NCBI GenBank assembly: GCA_009823395.1 | Contig: CM020514.1 | Coordinates: forward strand, 14,215,466 to 14,279,465 | Source: Thamnaconus septentrionalis | Lineage: Eukaryota; Chordata; Actinopteri; Tetraodontiformes; Monacanthidae | Length of the DNA stretch: 64,000 nt | Direction: 5' to 3' | Part shown: positions 25,736 to 37,789 of the stretch, in pieces | How the letters are laid out: every line of letters starts with the position of its first letter | Position numbering within the stretch: the stretch's first letter is position 1 | Made by a program: the position numbers and the translations under genes | Notes under the pieces: model-generated | The model's database searches: none | The model's input: the letters and a program-made list of their open reading frames with translations, nothing else | Told to the model about the DNA's origin: nothing

Positions 25736-26327
25736 TGAAGGCGAGCCCGCCCTCACCGAGGCTGCGTTCAAGCGTCTCGCTTGCTCTTTCTCGCTCCCCA
25801 GGCGTGCGCGTCGCAAAGTTAGCGTGCCCGTAATTGAATAGCGGGTTTTCTAGATCTCGGGGGCGGGGTGAAGGACAACAGTAGCAGGGTCGGTTTGGAC
25901 GGGCGCCAGGCGAGCAACGTGCTCCGCTCTCAGCGGCAGGCCGGGTCCATGCTGGAGTCCAGGCGAGGACAGACAGCCTCTGCAGCTTTGATGGATCTGT
26001 CACCGCGGCCGACGCCTCCCTTCAGGTCGTCGCTCGCCGGCTAATAGCGTCTTAGCAGCGCCGGTTACAAAAGACAAGGGAAGCCCCCGGAGCTACAATC
26101 GAAACACAGATAGACCCACAACACACGTGATCCCATAGGTCTCATAGACTCTCAAATGTGACCTCCGTTTCCTATAAAATGTAGAGCAAATTTTATTTAA
26201 AACAACTTTTAATAAAAAAATAATAATAATAATTTCATGCAAATTAACAAGGTGTTTCGTGATAGGACGTTGATGCTGTGAGGCTATACGGACGAAGCAG
26301 GAAGTAGCAACAAAAAGCAGCAAAAAA

Positions 26328-26447
26328 ATGGAGAGAGGGTTTCAGAGAAACACTGTCAACAGTGACGATTACATGGATTACATCCCAGACAAGGCCGAGG
26401 AACATCTCGGCCTCCTCATCCAACAGGGGCAGATCTGTTCATGCTAA
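26328..26447 (+). other. small open frame, 39 codons
   Basis: An ATG in a fair context (AAAAAAATGG) opens 39 codons to TAA: MERGFQRNTVNSDDYMDYIP through DKAEEHLGLLIQQG to QICSC. The acidic middle looks protein-like. I do not recognise it, and it may be a relic of a repeat or chance. Confidence 0.12.
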
Positions 26448-27361
26448 CGTTTCCCCACTCTTCATGGAAACATCTGGCAACACCGAATAGGTCACTATTT
26501 AGAAGGCAGTTGTTCCAGTTGCTACTATGTTTTATTTTATTTTACATTTATGTGGTTATTTCTCCAATGCATCTCATCTTATGTCATTTTCCTTTCAATG
26601 CAGACACAAAGTAACACCTTGAAAACAAATACAAAGGCAAACGCCAGTGTGGGAAACACGGCAACACGCGCCTGTTGGTTGGATCCCAGCCACAGCCGCC
26701 TGGTAACCCCCCTGACAAATGCGCGAGAGGCGGCGACGTGAGAAAACGCGGCGGCCGCCGCCTCGCTCGGATCGGCTTCTGCACAAAGCGCCGCTTTTCC
26801 AAACAGCTCTAAGACTTCCCGATCAGCTGTAATCCCCCCAGCTTTCACACGTAAGTCAGCGCGAGCGATGGAGTCCCCTCTGTTTGCTCACTCCAAACCA
26901 AATGATCTTTCACAAGTAGGACCACTTCAGATGTGAAATGGAATTTGCCCGGGTGTTCCATCCCGAGCCCATTTCTCCACACGCTTTGAGCAATTCCCGG
27001 GAAAAAAAAAAGCAGTGGTGGGGCAGTGGGCTCAGTCGCTCGCAGGTAATGTCTGTGAGGATTGAGCCAGGCTCCTCCGCTGTTTTAATGGCCCCGGGGA
27101 GAAGGCGGCTTGACGGCAGGGAGAATAAAGAAGCCCTCTTAAGCGCGTACAAAGCAGCGAATTTCATTATGTTTTACTTGCCGGACAGTGACAAATGCCA
27201 ATAATAGTGTGTGAGTGATTGCACACGAGAGCAGCCACGTGGACTGGAAGCCAAAAAAATTCCCACAACCTGTCAGGCTAATAGCTGGCAAAGGCGCCGG
27301 CGTGGACACTCGCTGGGTTTTAGCACAAGTGAGATAACGTCTTCTCCGAAACATTAGCCGT

Positions 27362-27427
27362 TGACGCCGTCAGCCGCTTAAAGGACTTGGCTGAGGGCCT
27401 TTGTCTCTTCAGCGGCTGACAGCGTTA
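27362..27427. other. hairpin-forming inverted repeat
   Basis: Arms ACGCCGTCAGCCGCT (27364-27378) and AGCGGCTGACAGCGT (27411-27425) pair over 15 bp with one mismatch. Inside them AAAGG (27380-27384) can pair with CCTTT (27398-27402). It could fold as RNA in either direction. Confidence 0.5.
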
Positions 27428-27439
27428 CCGCCTCTGCCG

Positions 27440-27600
27440 CGTAGTTATGATGAATGGTTATTTTAAGGGGGCTGCGTTTACTTTGTGGAGCCATTATGAG
27501 AATATTATGTTTGAGAAAACAGTCATTAATATCCATTATAATTGCAAGCCGCCGAGCTGCATGCTGATGCTGATGTGTTTTGGAATCCAGACAGGCTTGT
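27440..27600. promoter_or_regulatory. candidate conserved non-coding element
   Basis: Repeat-free stretch with CATTAATATCCATTATAATT and other TAAT words, just after the 27.4-kb hairpin and before a (GT)22 repeat. Confidence 0.2.
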
Positions 27601-27602
27601 TT

Positions 27603-27606
<4 letters not shown>

Positions 27607-27651
<45 letters not shown>
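27607..27651. repeat. (GT)22
   Basis: Perfect GT repeat, followed by impure GT to 27690. Confidence 0.95.
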
Positions 27652-27655
<4 letters not shown>

Positions 27656-27868
27656 TGTGTGCACGCGCGTGTGAATGTGTGTGCGTGATCGTGGGTTTCT
27701 AACATGCCTTTTAACTCATCTTTAGAGGAATAACAATGTTAATTTTTTTCTGTCATGGACTTTGACTTTTTGTCGGTGGTTCCACTTGCCATCCCATCCG
27801 CTCTTGAAACCTTCGTGGGATGTTCACATTAATATACAATAGCCATAATTAGAGGATGTGCTACCTTT

Positions 27869-27998
27869 ATTTTTCATGGACCTCAACGCCTCGTTTCTGT
27901 GCGACTCCACATCTGTTCCCTGCGGTTCAGTTGTCGTGGTCTCCAAAGACTGAACGTCTCCAGTTCCAACTGAGGAGGAGTTGCCCAGTTTTGTTTGA
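27869..27998. repeat. diverged dispersed repeat, copy A
   Basis: It shares TTCATGGACCTCAACGCCTC, a TGCGA-TCCAC block and an end CCCAGTTTTGTTTG, in the same order, with the segment at 28571-28685. In the antisense frame both give KQNW followed by QLELE. The family is unknown to me. Confidence 0.5.
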
Positions 27999-28570
27999 CT
28001 CTGCTAAGATGAACAGCGTTGTACTGAGGAGTTTTCACACAGCAAAGTGTGAAAACATGTGAAAACATCCTTTCCAATGGAGCAGGACAACGACCCCAGA
28101 TGAACGGCCACCACTGTTCAGAACCATCCATCAGCGTAAAGATGCCCTTGAAATTAGAATTGGAGGACAGGAGGAAATTTGGTAACCTCCTTTATTAGAA
28201 TTACAATTGTTTGGGCCTCTGATTTTTGGTTAATATTGTTCTTATGCTTATTGTTACACTTCTTTTTTCCCGATTCCTATTAACTCCCATTCTGAATTCC
28301 GCCTCCTTTAAATGGAACACACGACAGCCGTTCCAGTTTATATCGTGTCTATTATTTTTTCTCAGGAAAAAGAACCCTCTGATTGTAACTCCGATGTGTA
28401 TTTTCCAGTGACAGCAGAAAGCCAGCATTTATTCGTGTTTCCAGGGTCCAAATCAGGAAGCAGCGGACCATGTTGCATTTAATGTTGTCAGGACGGCCAA
28501 CAGTTTTGGGCGCGCGGGATGCACGCATGCGTTCCTGTAAGACCGTCTTAATGAGGACACCAAACGGCTG

Positions 28571-28685
28571 TTTTTAATGGACCTAAACGCTTCACCCACT
28601 GCGATCCACGCGCACGTTTCCTCGCGGCCGATAGAAAGGATGCGCCTCTCTAATTCTAACTGATAAGCCGTCCAATTTTGTTTGT
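28571..28685. repeat. diverged dispersed repeat, copy B
   Basis: This is the partner of 27869-27998: TTAATGGACCTAAACGCTTC at the start and GTCCAATTTTGTTTG at the end, with a short deletion relative to copy A. Same orientation, about 700 bp apart. Confidence 0.5.
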
Positions 28686-28739
28686 GCCCGGTAATTGGAG
28701 CGCTGTTGCAGCAAGGAGCGGTGATACATTTCACAGTCT

Positions 28740-30524
28740 ATAGTAGGAAGGAGAGCGGCCGCGGCAGGAAAAGGTCAGGCCCTGACTCGCCCGTCTCCCC
28801 CAGGGCCCCTAGCAGTGGGGGCCGCCGAACAGCACAAACAATTAAACATGTTGCTCCTCAGGATGGAGGAGCCTGAATCCCGTTGGTTAGAGAAGTTTTT
28901 TTTTTCTTTTTTTTTCTTTTTTTAACCTCAGTGTCTTGCCGTTGTTGGTCACTCTTCACAACAATAATCTGCTGGTCCGAGCAATCAATACGAGCACGAC
29001 AGCCCCAGCCTCCATTAGTGCAGACACCTCTGGAGTGCCTGTGCATGAGCAGGGGAGCACAGAGTAGGCATTAAGTAACACACACGCACACACACACACA
29101 CACACACACGCGCACACGCAGACAGGGAAAGAGAGACTCGGATGTATTCAAGCTCATGCACAGTATCACACATGAACGTACATATATGGGCACTGATGGC
29201 AGCCCTCTCTCAGCCTCCCCTCCCCTCCCCCACCCTCCAGCCTTCCCTCTAAATTCATGCAATATGTCCTGAAAGGGCAGAAAGATTAAGAAAAATCTCC
29301 AATTGTTAGTAAAATGGATTATGAAAAATCAAAAATAGTGGGAACTGCCCTTTTTTAGAAGTCAATGCAGCAGTTTTGAAAAGATAATAATATATAGCAT
29401 GTAGATGTAGACGACGTCCGCCAGTCTAGCCAACAAGTTCAGTTAAATCCGTTGCAGACGTCAGTCTGAAAAATCCTTGAAGAGTTTGGGGGAGGAATGA
29501 TGAACCTTGAACTGAAAATTCTTTTCCACGAATGAAGCCATGATTTGCCAGACAGACCACACACGGCAGTGAGATTTAAGAATCTGCTTGGCCACAAAAC
29601 CGTCCGAGTCATGGACGGAGCAAAAGGTTATCAAGTGACCAAAAGGAGGTTTTTCAAAGAAAGAAAATAAAATTTAATTAAACTACCCAGAACAAAAGAC
29701 ATTAAGAAACAAAGACATTCCAAAATAACACATATAAGAATACAATAATACCATAATAACTCTTCAAATGACCAGTGTGTAATAATGTTATCGTATTTAT
29801 TTGTCAGAAACATATTGCAAACAATGTTTATTTAAAAATGTGTCCATTTGTTAAATGTTATTGATTATAAAGGAAGGACAAATGGAAGCCTTGCTGTTTG
29901 TTTGTTTTTTATAGAGCTTTAATTCACCAACTGGATTACAGAATCAACCCGGCAGACGGGATTTTTCTCCTCATTCCACTAACGTGCAGATGTTAAAAGG
30001 TGACTCGCTGAGATCCGCTCGGCAGTCGTCACGTGTTCCCTGGAACAGCCGATTAGACCGACGCATCCCTCTGGGGCTCCCGGGCAGCGACGTGTGCTCT
30101 GGTGCGAGTCCATCTGTGTGCTGGTGTTTGCGTTGAAGCTATAGCAGCACAGTAGGACTCAACAAGTGGAACACTGCTGGCAGGTTTCCAACAAGGGGCC
30201 CAGGGGAGGAAAAACGCACCGGTAGCTTTACAATTACACAGACAAAGAGATAAGTGAGTAAATGCTTCCTGCTGGAAAATCACAACACGGATAAAGGAGG
30301 CGTTTGTTTTTTTATAACGCTGTTATTCCTTGATATGAAAATTTGCTAATTGGTTCCCTTGCTTATTGTTTGCCTCCTGTAAAAAGTCTTAGAAGTTAAA
30401 GATCCTGACAGGCAAAGGGGAAACAAAGTCATACTGCATGTATGCATTGCTGAGGATTTTCTGCAAAACAAAACATGCAGCCATATATTATATTGTGTTT
30501 TTAGGATTTAAATCTAACACATAA
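28740..30524. other. non-coding region
   Basis: T-rich runs at 28896-28922 and a CA repeat; otherwise AT-rich unique-looking sequence with no gene. Confidence 0.45.
29078..29118. repeat. (CA)n with CG interruptions
   Basis: CA repeat. Confidence 0.9.
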
Positions 30525-31062
30525 ACTACCGTTTAAAAGTTTGGAGTTTGCATTTACCTCCATTATAACCAGTTTTACGAAATAATGATCTTGAATGCTC
30601 TGCGATCATCACGCGTACAAGAAAATCACGACAGATGTATCGGAAAATGTTTGTGATGAATGAAAGCCATTTCCAGTGTCTTATATAAAGTGATTGAGAG
30701 AATTTCAAGTGCACAAAATCCTGTCTGAACACAGGCTTTTTTTTTAAAGAGCCTGAAATATAAACCATGCTGCTTTGATTAGTGTGATTATAATACAAAT
30801 ACAAAGTTTTGTTTTAGACATTAACATCTTCTTTTTTTTCTTTAGCAATTTTAAAGCATTCAACTTCTGCAGTGATGGCTGCATGCTGTACATTTGTTGT
30901 TCTCTTCTTTCCATTCAATTGGACATTCAAGGTAACAGCAGTCACAGCCATCACATGTGTCCAGCACATCCTGACTGTTTTTCATATACAGGTAATGTTC
31001 GCTGAGCATTCCAGTAGATTATTTCATGAAGCTGGTTATAATGGGCTTCAATGCAGAAATGA
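30525..31062. mobile_element. non-autonomous DNA transposon with long inverted repeats
   Basis: The left arm (30549-30610) and right arm (30995-31060) are diverged inverted repeats; CATTATAACCAGTTTTACGA on the left pairs with CATGAAGCTGGTTATAATG on the right. The left end starts ACTACCGTTTAAAAGTTTGG, the terminal sequence of a widespread fish Tc1/mariner-type MITE, as I recall it. The matching right-end terminus is degraded. The roughly 380-bp centre is AT-rich with no gene. Confidence 0.65.
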
Positions 31063-32079
31063 AAACAAGTAATCGCGAATGCGAGACAAATGGGAAAAAA
31101 AAAACCCTTATTCGTTTATGTTCTTTTGCATTTGTTCTTATCATCTATGGCTTTATCGCCGTGCGGACAATAAGGTGGCGAACAGCCCTGTGGGAAGGTG
31201 ATTCGCCGCTCGGATACGCACCACAAAGTACGAGCTTTGTGAGATACTGATAAATAAAAAGATTTCTGAGCTCTTTAATCCCGTGCATGGCGCCTTTTTT
31301 TTCTTCCTCCACATCTATAGAGGTGTGGTCACAGCTCTCAGAGGGGCAGGAGCTCCATTCTACGATAACTTCTGCAATTGTCTGATCTTTCAACATTCCG
31401 CAGGAATCACAAGGTGGGCTTATATTTATGTCGGACAGATTGATCGTTGACATCCGTCCAACCTCTCATCACCGGTGTCCTCGCGCTCGTGGTTTCGCTC
31501 ACACGCTGCACTCGGATGTTTATCTTGCGCTTTTCTTTTTTTAAAGGAGCCGCGTGCGGTCACAGTCCACCGCAGGTTCAATTTCTCTTAATTGTTCGGC
31601 GACCTTTCAGGGGACCCGCTGCAATTAGCTGATGAGCAGCACGGCGCCGCGGGGTCAGTATCGCCCAGGCCGCAATCAACACAAACACAAGTGGGCGACT
31701 CGGCAGAGGGACCAGCGTGGCATTCAAGGACCCTTCGCTTGCTAAATATCATTAATTACAAAACAATGATCTAATGGTTTCATTTGATGACGGGGAGGAA
31801 CGGATGACAAGCGGCGTTTACAAAGAATCAGAAAGTGTGTCAGCGTAACTATTGGCCGTAGCACGTCTGGTTTTCCTCAGTTACTTCAATGTTGAGTTTT
31901 GCACCAAAGTAATAGCTGATATGGTCCTCTTATCTATCTTTGTTGACAAGATGGGCTAATCTGTCAGTATTAGAATTCTCATATAGGAAATTTAATAATT
32001 CAGCTTTAGATTGCTTGCTTTGGATTTTTAGCTAAACGTAATGAAGTATTGTTGTAATTGTTGTTGATTATGCTTTTTG

Positions 32080-32434
32080 TGGCTGTCAGATAAAAAAATA
32101 CAAAGAATATGAGGAAGTAATCATTGGTGTCAACACGTTAATCGTGATGGGATGAAATACAAGGAATTTAAATCGCAAGCCTTTCACCTGTAGTCAGCTC
32201 CTCAAGTCGTAGTCGTAGAATCCTGCTAGAATGATGCAAAAGATCAAAAAGGAAATCTTTTCTTTGTGTTCATTTGGTTCCCAATTAAGACACTCTGGTA
32301 AGGATTGCTTAACATAAATGTGGACATAAAAAGGAAAAAGAACACAATTTTAAATAAAAATGTGATTAATTGCAGTTAACTGGAAATTCAGATATTAATG
32401 ATGTTTAAAAAAAATGAATCGTTTGACAGCCCTA
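32080..32434. mobile_element. hAT-like MITE remnant
   Basis: The right end reads GAATCGTTTGACAGCCCTA and the left end starts GGCTGTCAGATAAAAAAATA, an imperfect inverted pair. Internal TTAATCGTGATGGG and GATTAATTGCAGTTAAC words match what I know of a fish hAT family rich in gattaa/ttaatc. No clear 8-bp target duplication is seen. Confidence 0.5.
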
Positions 32435-32589
32435 GAATTCATACATCCTTTACAAATACCATGTCAAAGTGAATACTGTGTGACAGAAACATGTTTGGAA
32501 ATTTAACACAAAACTGAACATCAGAACATAATTTTCGTCTGATTTTCCTTTCCTTTTCTTTATTTATCAGGACTCCTAGCAGTCTTTTT

Positions 32590-32609
32590 AAAAAAAAAAA
32601 AAAAAAAAA
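32590..32609. repeat. A20 tract
   Basis: Homopolymer; no retrotransposon body was recognised next to it. Confidence 0.9.
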
Positions 32610-34134
32610 GACAGAACAAAAACTTCTGAGCTCAACCCAAGTTTATATTTTTGTCGGATTATAAATATGACAGTTCAAGTATCTCAAATGTTATTTGATG
32701 CTGCCCAAATGTCTTCATGTCGAAGGCTTCGCTGTGAAGTTCGCAACAAGAACTGGCTCCGTTCCACTTTTGAGGGAGGCACGACACTATGGAGAGAATG
32801 TGTCACAGATGCATTTTAAACGTGGGACCGCGTGGCCTGGCAAGGCATCGACTGAGTCACAATAACTCCACCAGATTGCTGCGCTGCTCGAGTTTGTCGG
32901 GCTCCTCCCCTCAGAAACAAAACACAACGCCGCCTCTCAACTGGCACAAAAAACAATCAATTGTTTTCACGCCGAGGCCGCCATCGCAGCAATTAAACGG
33001 TGAAAGATGTTGATGAAACGCAGTCCGGCTGCGATGGAGCGCTCCTACCGCTCCCGCCGCCACCCGAGCTGCTGCGCTGTTCCTTTAAAAGCCGCAATTA
33101 TCGGAAGATTAACAAGTTCACGCTGCTGCCGACAGGACGCTGCAAGAGCGAGATTTGGTTCCAGGAGCATTTGGCCGTTGGCCATCCCTGAAGGTGACGG
33201 GGATCTTGCCGATCTTGCACGACTGTGGAGGGGGGCGGGGTGTGTGTCGGGGGGGCGGAGCTTGTGAATCTGAAAGTCGCTGCAGTTTGGGGTTTCCACT
33301 CCGGCCTCTGGCCACCGGATCAGAATCACCCAGCAGACTTCTCCCCCTGGTGGGAAACCCAGAGGAGACAGCAGGAAGCCCGTGGCCCGAGCTCCCACTG
33401 TCCCCATTCTAATTGATTATTGATCAAATGATTAAGGCACATGAGCAGATGTCTTTCTTTTTTTTGCCTTTTGTTTTAAGCGATAACTGTGATTCTGCGT
33501 GCCGGATTCGTCTGCAGAGGCCGAGCTGCCAAAAGATCAATACTTTCAATCAGGCTGGAGAGCTCTCATGTCACTCACACTGACTAAGGTGATTACAATT
33601 GAGTCTTAAGACAATGAAGAACTTGGAGGGGCTTCCTCGGGCGCTCTCATCCCTTCCTCACAGGGAGTCTAATGAAGTCAGACCAGCTAAATAGGCCCCG
33701 CAGTACTTGAACACAGAGCCTGTGAGTGAGACTGGCACCGCTGGTCATGACTGCAGTGAGCACAACAGGCAGGAAAAGAAATAAATAAAATAACTCCCAC
33801 ATGGGTTAGAAGCTGCAAAACTTTCATCTCTGCTAACAAAATGCATAGAAAACAGCATTTGTTAATAAATGCAACTGCATATGGTGTCTTTTTATGTGTG
33901 TTTTTGTCTTTAAATCCATTTATTGAGACTGTCAAGGGTCATGGTTCTTGTCAATCAGATAAATATATGTGTCTTCTTATAAACACAACTCCAAGGAGAC
34001 ACCTGGTAAATTATTATTTGTACTGTTTGTGCACGTTGCAGATAATGCTGACGTCCAGCTGGTTCACTTGCCAAACTCTAACAAAAATACATAACTACAT
34101 ATTAATAACAAAACAAATTGCATGCAATTCAATT
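32610..34134. other. non-coding region
   Basis: 33000-33400 is GC-rich with open frames on both strands but no recognisable domain. The rest shows nothing nameable, apart from an AATAAA on the minus strand at about 33918. Confidence 0.4.
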
Positions 34135-34522
34135 TCATGAATCAATTGGCATTCTTTTTGCTAAGACAAAACTTTTCTGGGTGGATGTTGAAGCAAGTGC
34201 AGATCTGTCCGTGCTAAAGAGGTTAGTGTCGACATCAGAGGGGGCAGCAGTTTCACCAGTATCGACTTTTCTTGGTCGACAACATTGTTTTGCTTTGTTT
34301 TTGCGACAGGCTTTCGCAGGATTTTTGCCATGCTTCCTGGCTAAACTAGCAGCAGGAAATTTGATCAGTCTCCCTGAACGTGATCCAGCGATGGTTTGTC
34401 CGACGGCCTTCTCAGATTCTCCCTGCTTTTCAAACGCTTCATGCGCACTCTTCTCCATTCGGATGCACCAGAAACATCCAAAGATCTTAGGAAGCGTTCC
34501 CTCCGTGTCCCAGGTTTCGTTT
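34135..34522 (-). CDS. coding-like segment of unknown identity, possible terminal exon or retrocopy
   Basis: I do not recognise this. On the minus strand, a polypyrimidine-rich stretch ends in CATCTCAG at 34523. From there a frame stays open for 129 codons to TGA at 34135-34137. It starts NETWDTEGTLPKIFGCFWCI, the first ATG is at 34458, and it ends KSFVLAKRMPIDS. Composition is charged and balanced (RSGRLIKFPAASLARKHGKN is typical), and most codons begin with A or G, as real coding sequence tends to. The antisense frame is also open, which such codon bias produces. A second minus frame (34365 upward) is open too and also looks protein-like, so a frameshifted relic is possible. An AATAAA at about 33918 could end the transcript. 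Confidence 0.3.
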
Positions 34523-35769
34523 CTGAGATGCGCGGAGTAGGAATTTCCACCAAAACAAAAAAAATAAGATTCATTGCAGCTCCGACAAAGTAAAATGCAA
34601 CCATTTGACCTTGGCTGAATAAAACTAAAACAAGGAGGGACGCGGGAAACAAAGGCTCGCTAGTTTTTTTTTTTTTCTCTTTTTGGGAGGGGTGGGAGGT
34701 GAGGGGGGTTGTGAGGGATTTGGGGAGGATCTTGTTTTTTAACAGGCAGCATTGCAGCAGCATCCATCCCTTTGTGGCTGACAGCAGCCTTTCAGGGAGC
34801 AGGTGACTTGTTAGTACTCTAAGCAACAACGGGAACAGATGTGTCCCTGACAGTGGATGGATGGTCAGGGTCCATCTGGTCAGTGCAGCCCTGGACAGGA
34901 ATGATGAATACAGCTTCATCTGTGAATAGCTGTCATCAATCGCGTGGTCGCGGCGACGACCGCTGACAGCCACGCGCGCGCGGGCGGGCAGGCGCCAGCA
35001 GGCGGGAGGGGTGGCGGCGGGGGGGCCCCAGGTGTGGCAAGTGGCGGGTAGGGGGAGAAGAGGGGGGCCCGACTCCGGAATGCGGGTCAATCAGGCGAGC
35101 CGGCGGCCGGCGTTTACACATCGCCATGTAGAGCCGCGCACATTACAAAGGGAAGATGAAGTGCATTGATGCAAACGCGCGGGGAGGGATTTATTTTCCA
35201 TGTTGGGGAGCCGCCGCTGCTGCTGCTGCCGCCTCCTCTGCTGCCGCCGCCGCTTAAGGACGTTCACCCGGCGTCTAGACAAGTCATGGCTCCACATTGT
35301 CTTCGCCGGCGGTCCCGCCAAATGAAATGTGCCGCATCCCCTCCGTAAACGTGGGGAGGCACTAAAACACTGACCTTGGCCCGTTACCTGAATGCGTTAT
35401 AGCCCCTCCCCCTGCTTCCCTTGAACTGTCACAAGTTTAAACCCAACCACTTTTTAATGGTTTCATACAGCGGCGGCCCACCGGTCGTTATACGGAGGGT
35501 TGGCGTCCGCTTTGAATGGCAATTTTTTTTTTTTTTTTTTAAGCTGGAAATTCAGGCTGTAGCATGAAGCTTTTTAATGGTGTTTACTCATTTCAGGGGG
35601 AAAAAAGGAGGCTGAAGGGAATAATTGCAGCCAGCCCATGTGTCCCTAATGGTCAGGCACGCCACGGTGGGTGTGTTCCGGGACCCCGGTGTCGGTGCAA
35701 ACAGGTCACGGCAGTGCCTGGTTGAGCCACCCATTTACAGTCTCGCAATTGTGGCAGAACTCCCAAAAA

Positions 35770-35801
35770 AAATAAATAAATAAATAAATAAATAAATAAA
35801 T
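35770..35801. repeat. (TAAA)8
   Basis: Perfect tetranucleotide repeat. Confidence 0.92.
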
Positions 35802-37250
35802 GGGGAGAGGTTTGGAGGGGCAGGGTGTTGTTTATGTCCCAGGGTAGAAATCATCTTAAATCAGATGCTGCTGGCAGCAGTTTTTAATAAATGCCTCTTT
35901 AAATTCCGATGAATACAGATTGTTAGTCACCGGCCGTTTAGCCGGGGAGGGTTTTCATCCAGGAACTGAGTAGGATCTTACATGTGACCTGGTAGGGAGG
36001 CAGCACAGTCTAATACATATTTATTGGTGCATTTCACCTCCCCTGCTGTCCGATATGAGTCATTTCCACTTTTGATCCTCTCAAAGTCTCCCGAGATTCA
36101 AATGTGAAATCACTATTTCGTTGGAATGGGGAGAACCGGAGGTATCATCGCATTTCAAGAGAAATTGTTAGCGACAATCGTGAACCTGTCAGACTGTATT
36201 TACCATTAAATGCTTTTAATTAGTTTGTCCATCTCTTTTTTTTAAAATCTTTTACAGCCTGATTTTTACCGACTGACATTTATAAGAGTCACTCATCAAA
36301 GAGAATTGGGCCTCTGAGTCACTGAGTCAGTAAATCCGAGCTAAAAAGCGCTGGCTTGAAACGGGAAAATGATCCATGTCATTGTGAAAATAAGAGTGAA
36401 AGATCAACAGTTCTCAAAGCGGACCCGTTTATTTCTCTCTTTGAGTGAGTGATTCGTTTGTTTTTTTTTTAGTGAGTGGGGCCTGGCTGCCGAGAGCGAC
36501 TGAGTGATTCATTTGTTCGCACCTCGGCCTTTGAGCTGAAACAAGAAACCAGACCTGCTGCTTTTCTCAGCGGGCTCGTGCAGCCATTCAACCTGATATA
36601 TTTACACAAATACAACGACAACAGTGGTCACACAATAGTGACATGTTGTGTGGTGAATTCATTGTGATGGATAATTTTATTTTTAAAGCCACAAGTCCAT
36701 CATTATGAAAGGGTAAAAAGTCATGTGGTTTGACATTTGATTCTAACTACTGGTCGACTAGTATCCTGCATGTTAATCAGATTTCAGCCTATAATGTCCC
36801 TTCAAACATCATCTACACTGCCAGTACTATTCTCGGCAGGTTTTAGATTTTTTTTCTTCCTCTTAAAATCTGCAACAATAATTGCTGATAAGAACTCAAC
36901 TATGACCCCTGAACATCTTCAATGAATTTGAAACGAATGTTGCCAAAACCATCAATCCAGAGCATATTGATTAAAAGCCCCACAAAGTCTTAAAGCTGCA
37001 TTTACTTAAAGACAGGAAAGAATATGGTCTTCTTTCTGGAAAAAAATTCCTTTGGTCTGTCTCAGAAATGTTGCCGACTAGTTGAGACGTTGCCTGAACC
37101 AGACGGGAGCTGCTTTTGTGCCTCTCGCTGCCCTTTCTCTACTCTCAGCATGGTGTTGGTGGAAAATGAAGGGGAGGGGAGGCCAAGGGGGAGGGTCTAC
37201 AAGGACACACACGCAGAGAGAGACAGAGGGAAGTGGGGGGGGGAGAGACA

Positions 37251-37272
37251 GAGAGAGAGAGAGAGAGAGAGA
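37251..37272. repeat. (GA)11
   Basis: GA repeat after a G-run. Confidence 0.9.
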
Positions 37273-37746
37273 CTAAAACAACAGCGATATTAGCTGTCTG
37301 ATGCTGCTACCGTGTAATTAGGCCTCTCTGTGTAAACGAGCTGCTCCAGTTTGGATGAACGGCTGCACAGTGTTTTCAGTTGTCGACCACCGACTCTGAC
37401 TGACCCCACCAGCTGGAATCAAACGACAAACATCTCGATCCCACCCTGGCTTCCCCTCTGTTCACAACTATCTTTTCGACACAAACAACTTTTATGTTCA
37501 AAGCTACACTCGAGCTGACGCTTGTCCACTTTCTCTCTTTTTTTTTCCTTCTTCTTCTTCTCCCTGAGACTGACGGGAGCGTGGAGAGGAGGCGTCACCA
37601 CTCGCTCGGCGCTGTGCAGGGGGAGCCGCTGAGCTCTGACGGCCCCGACTGAACCGCCGCTGCTGCTGCCCGCAGCACTCGCAGCACCGCAAATTGGAAA
37701 TCCAGAGGACATCATTTGTAAAGATCACGTCCATCAGGCCGAGGGG

Positions 37747-37789
37747 TGGAGGAGGAGGAGGAGGAGGAGGAGGAGGAGGAGGAGGAGGA
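37747..37789. repeat. (GGA)14
   Basis: Perfect purine trinucleotide repeat; source of the poly-Glu frame. Confidence 0.95.

Noticed and set aside
32590..32609. A20 tract as the tail of a SINE or LINE
   Set aside because: No tRNA-like promoter boxes or reverse-transcriptase sequence were found next to it.
34365..35090. Longest open frame in the window (241 codons, minus)
   Set aside because: Its upstream part is proline/arginine-rich sequence from a CpG-rich patch and shows no domain. Only its last third overlaps the coding-like segment reported separately in another frame.
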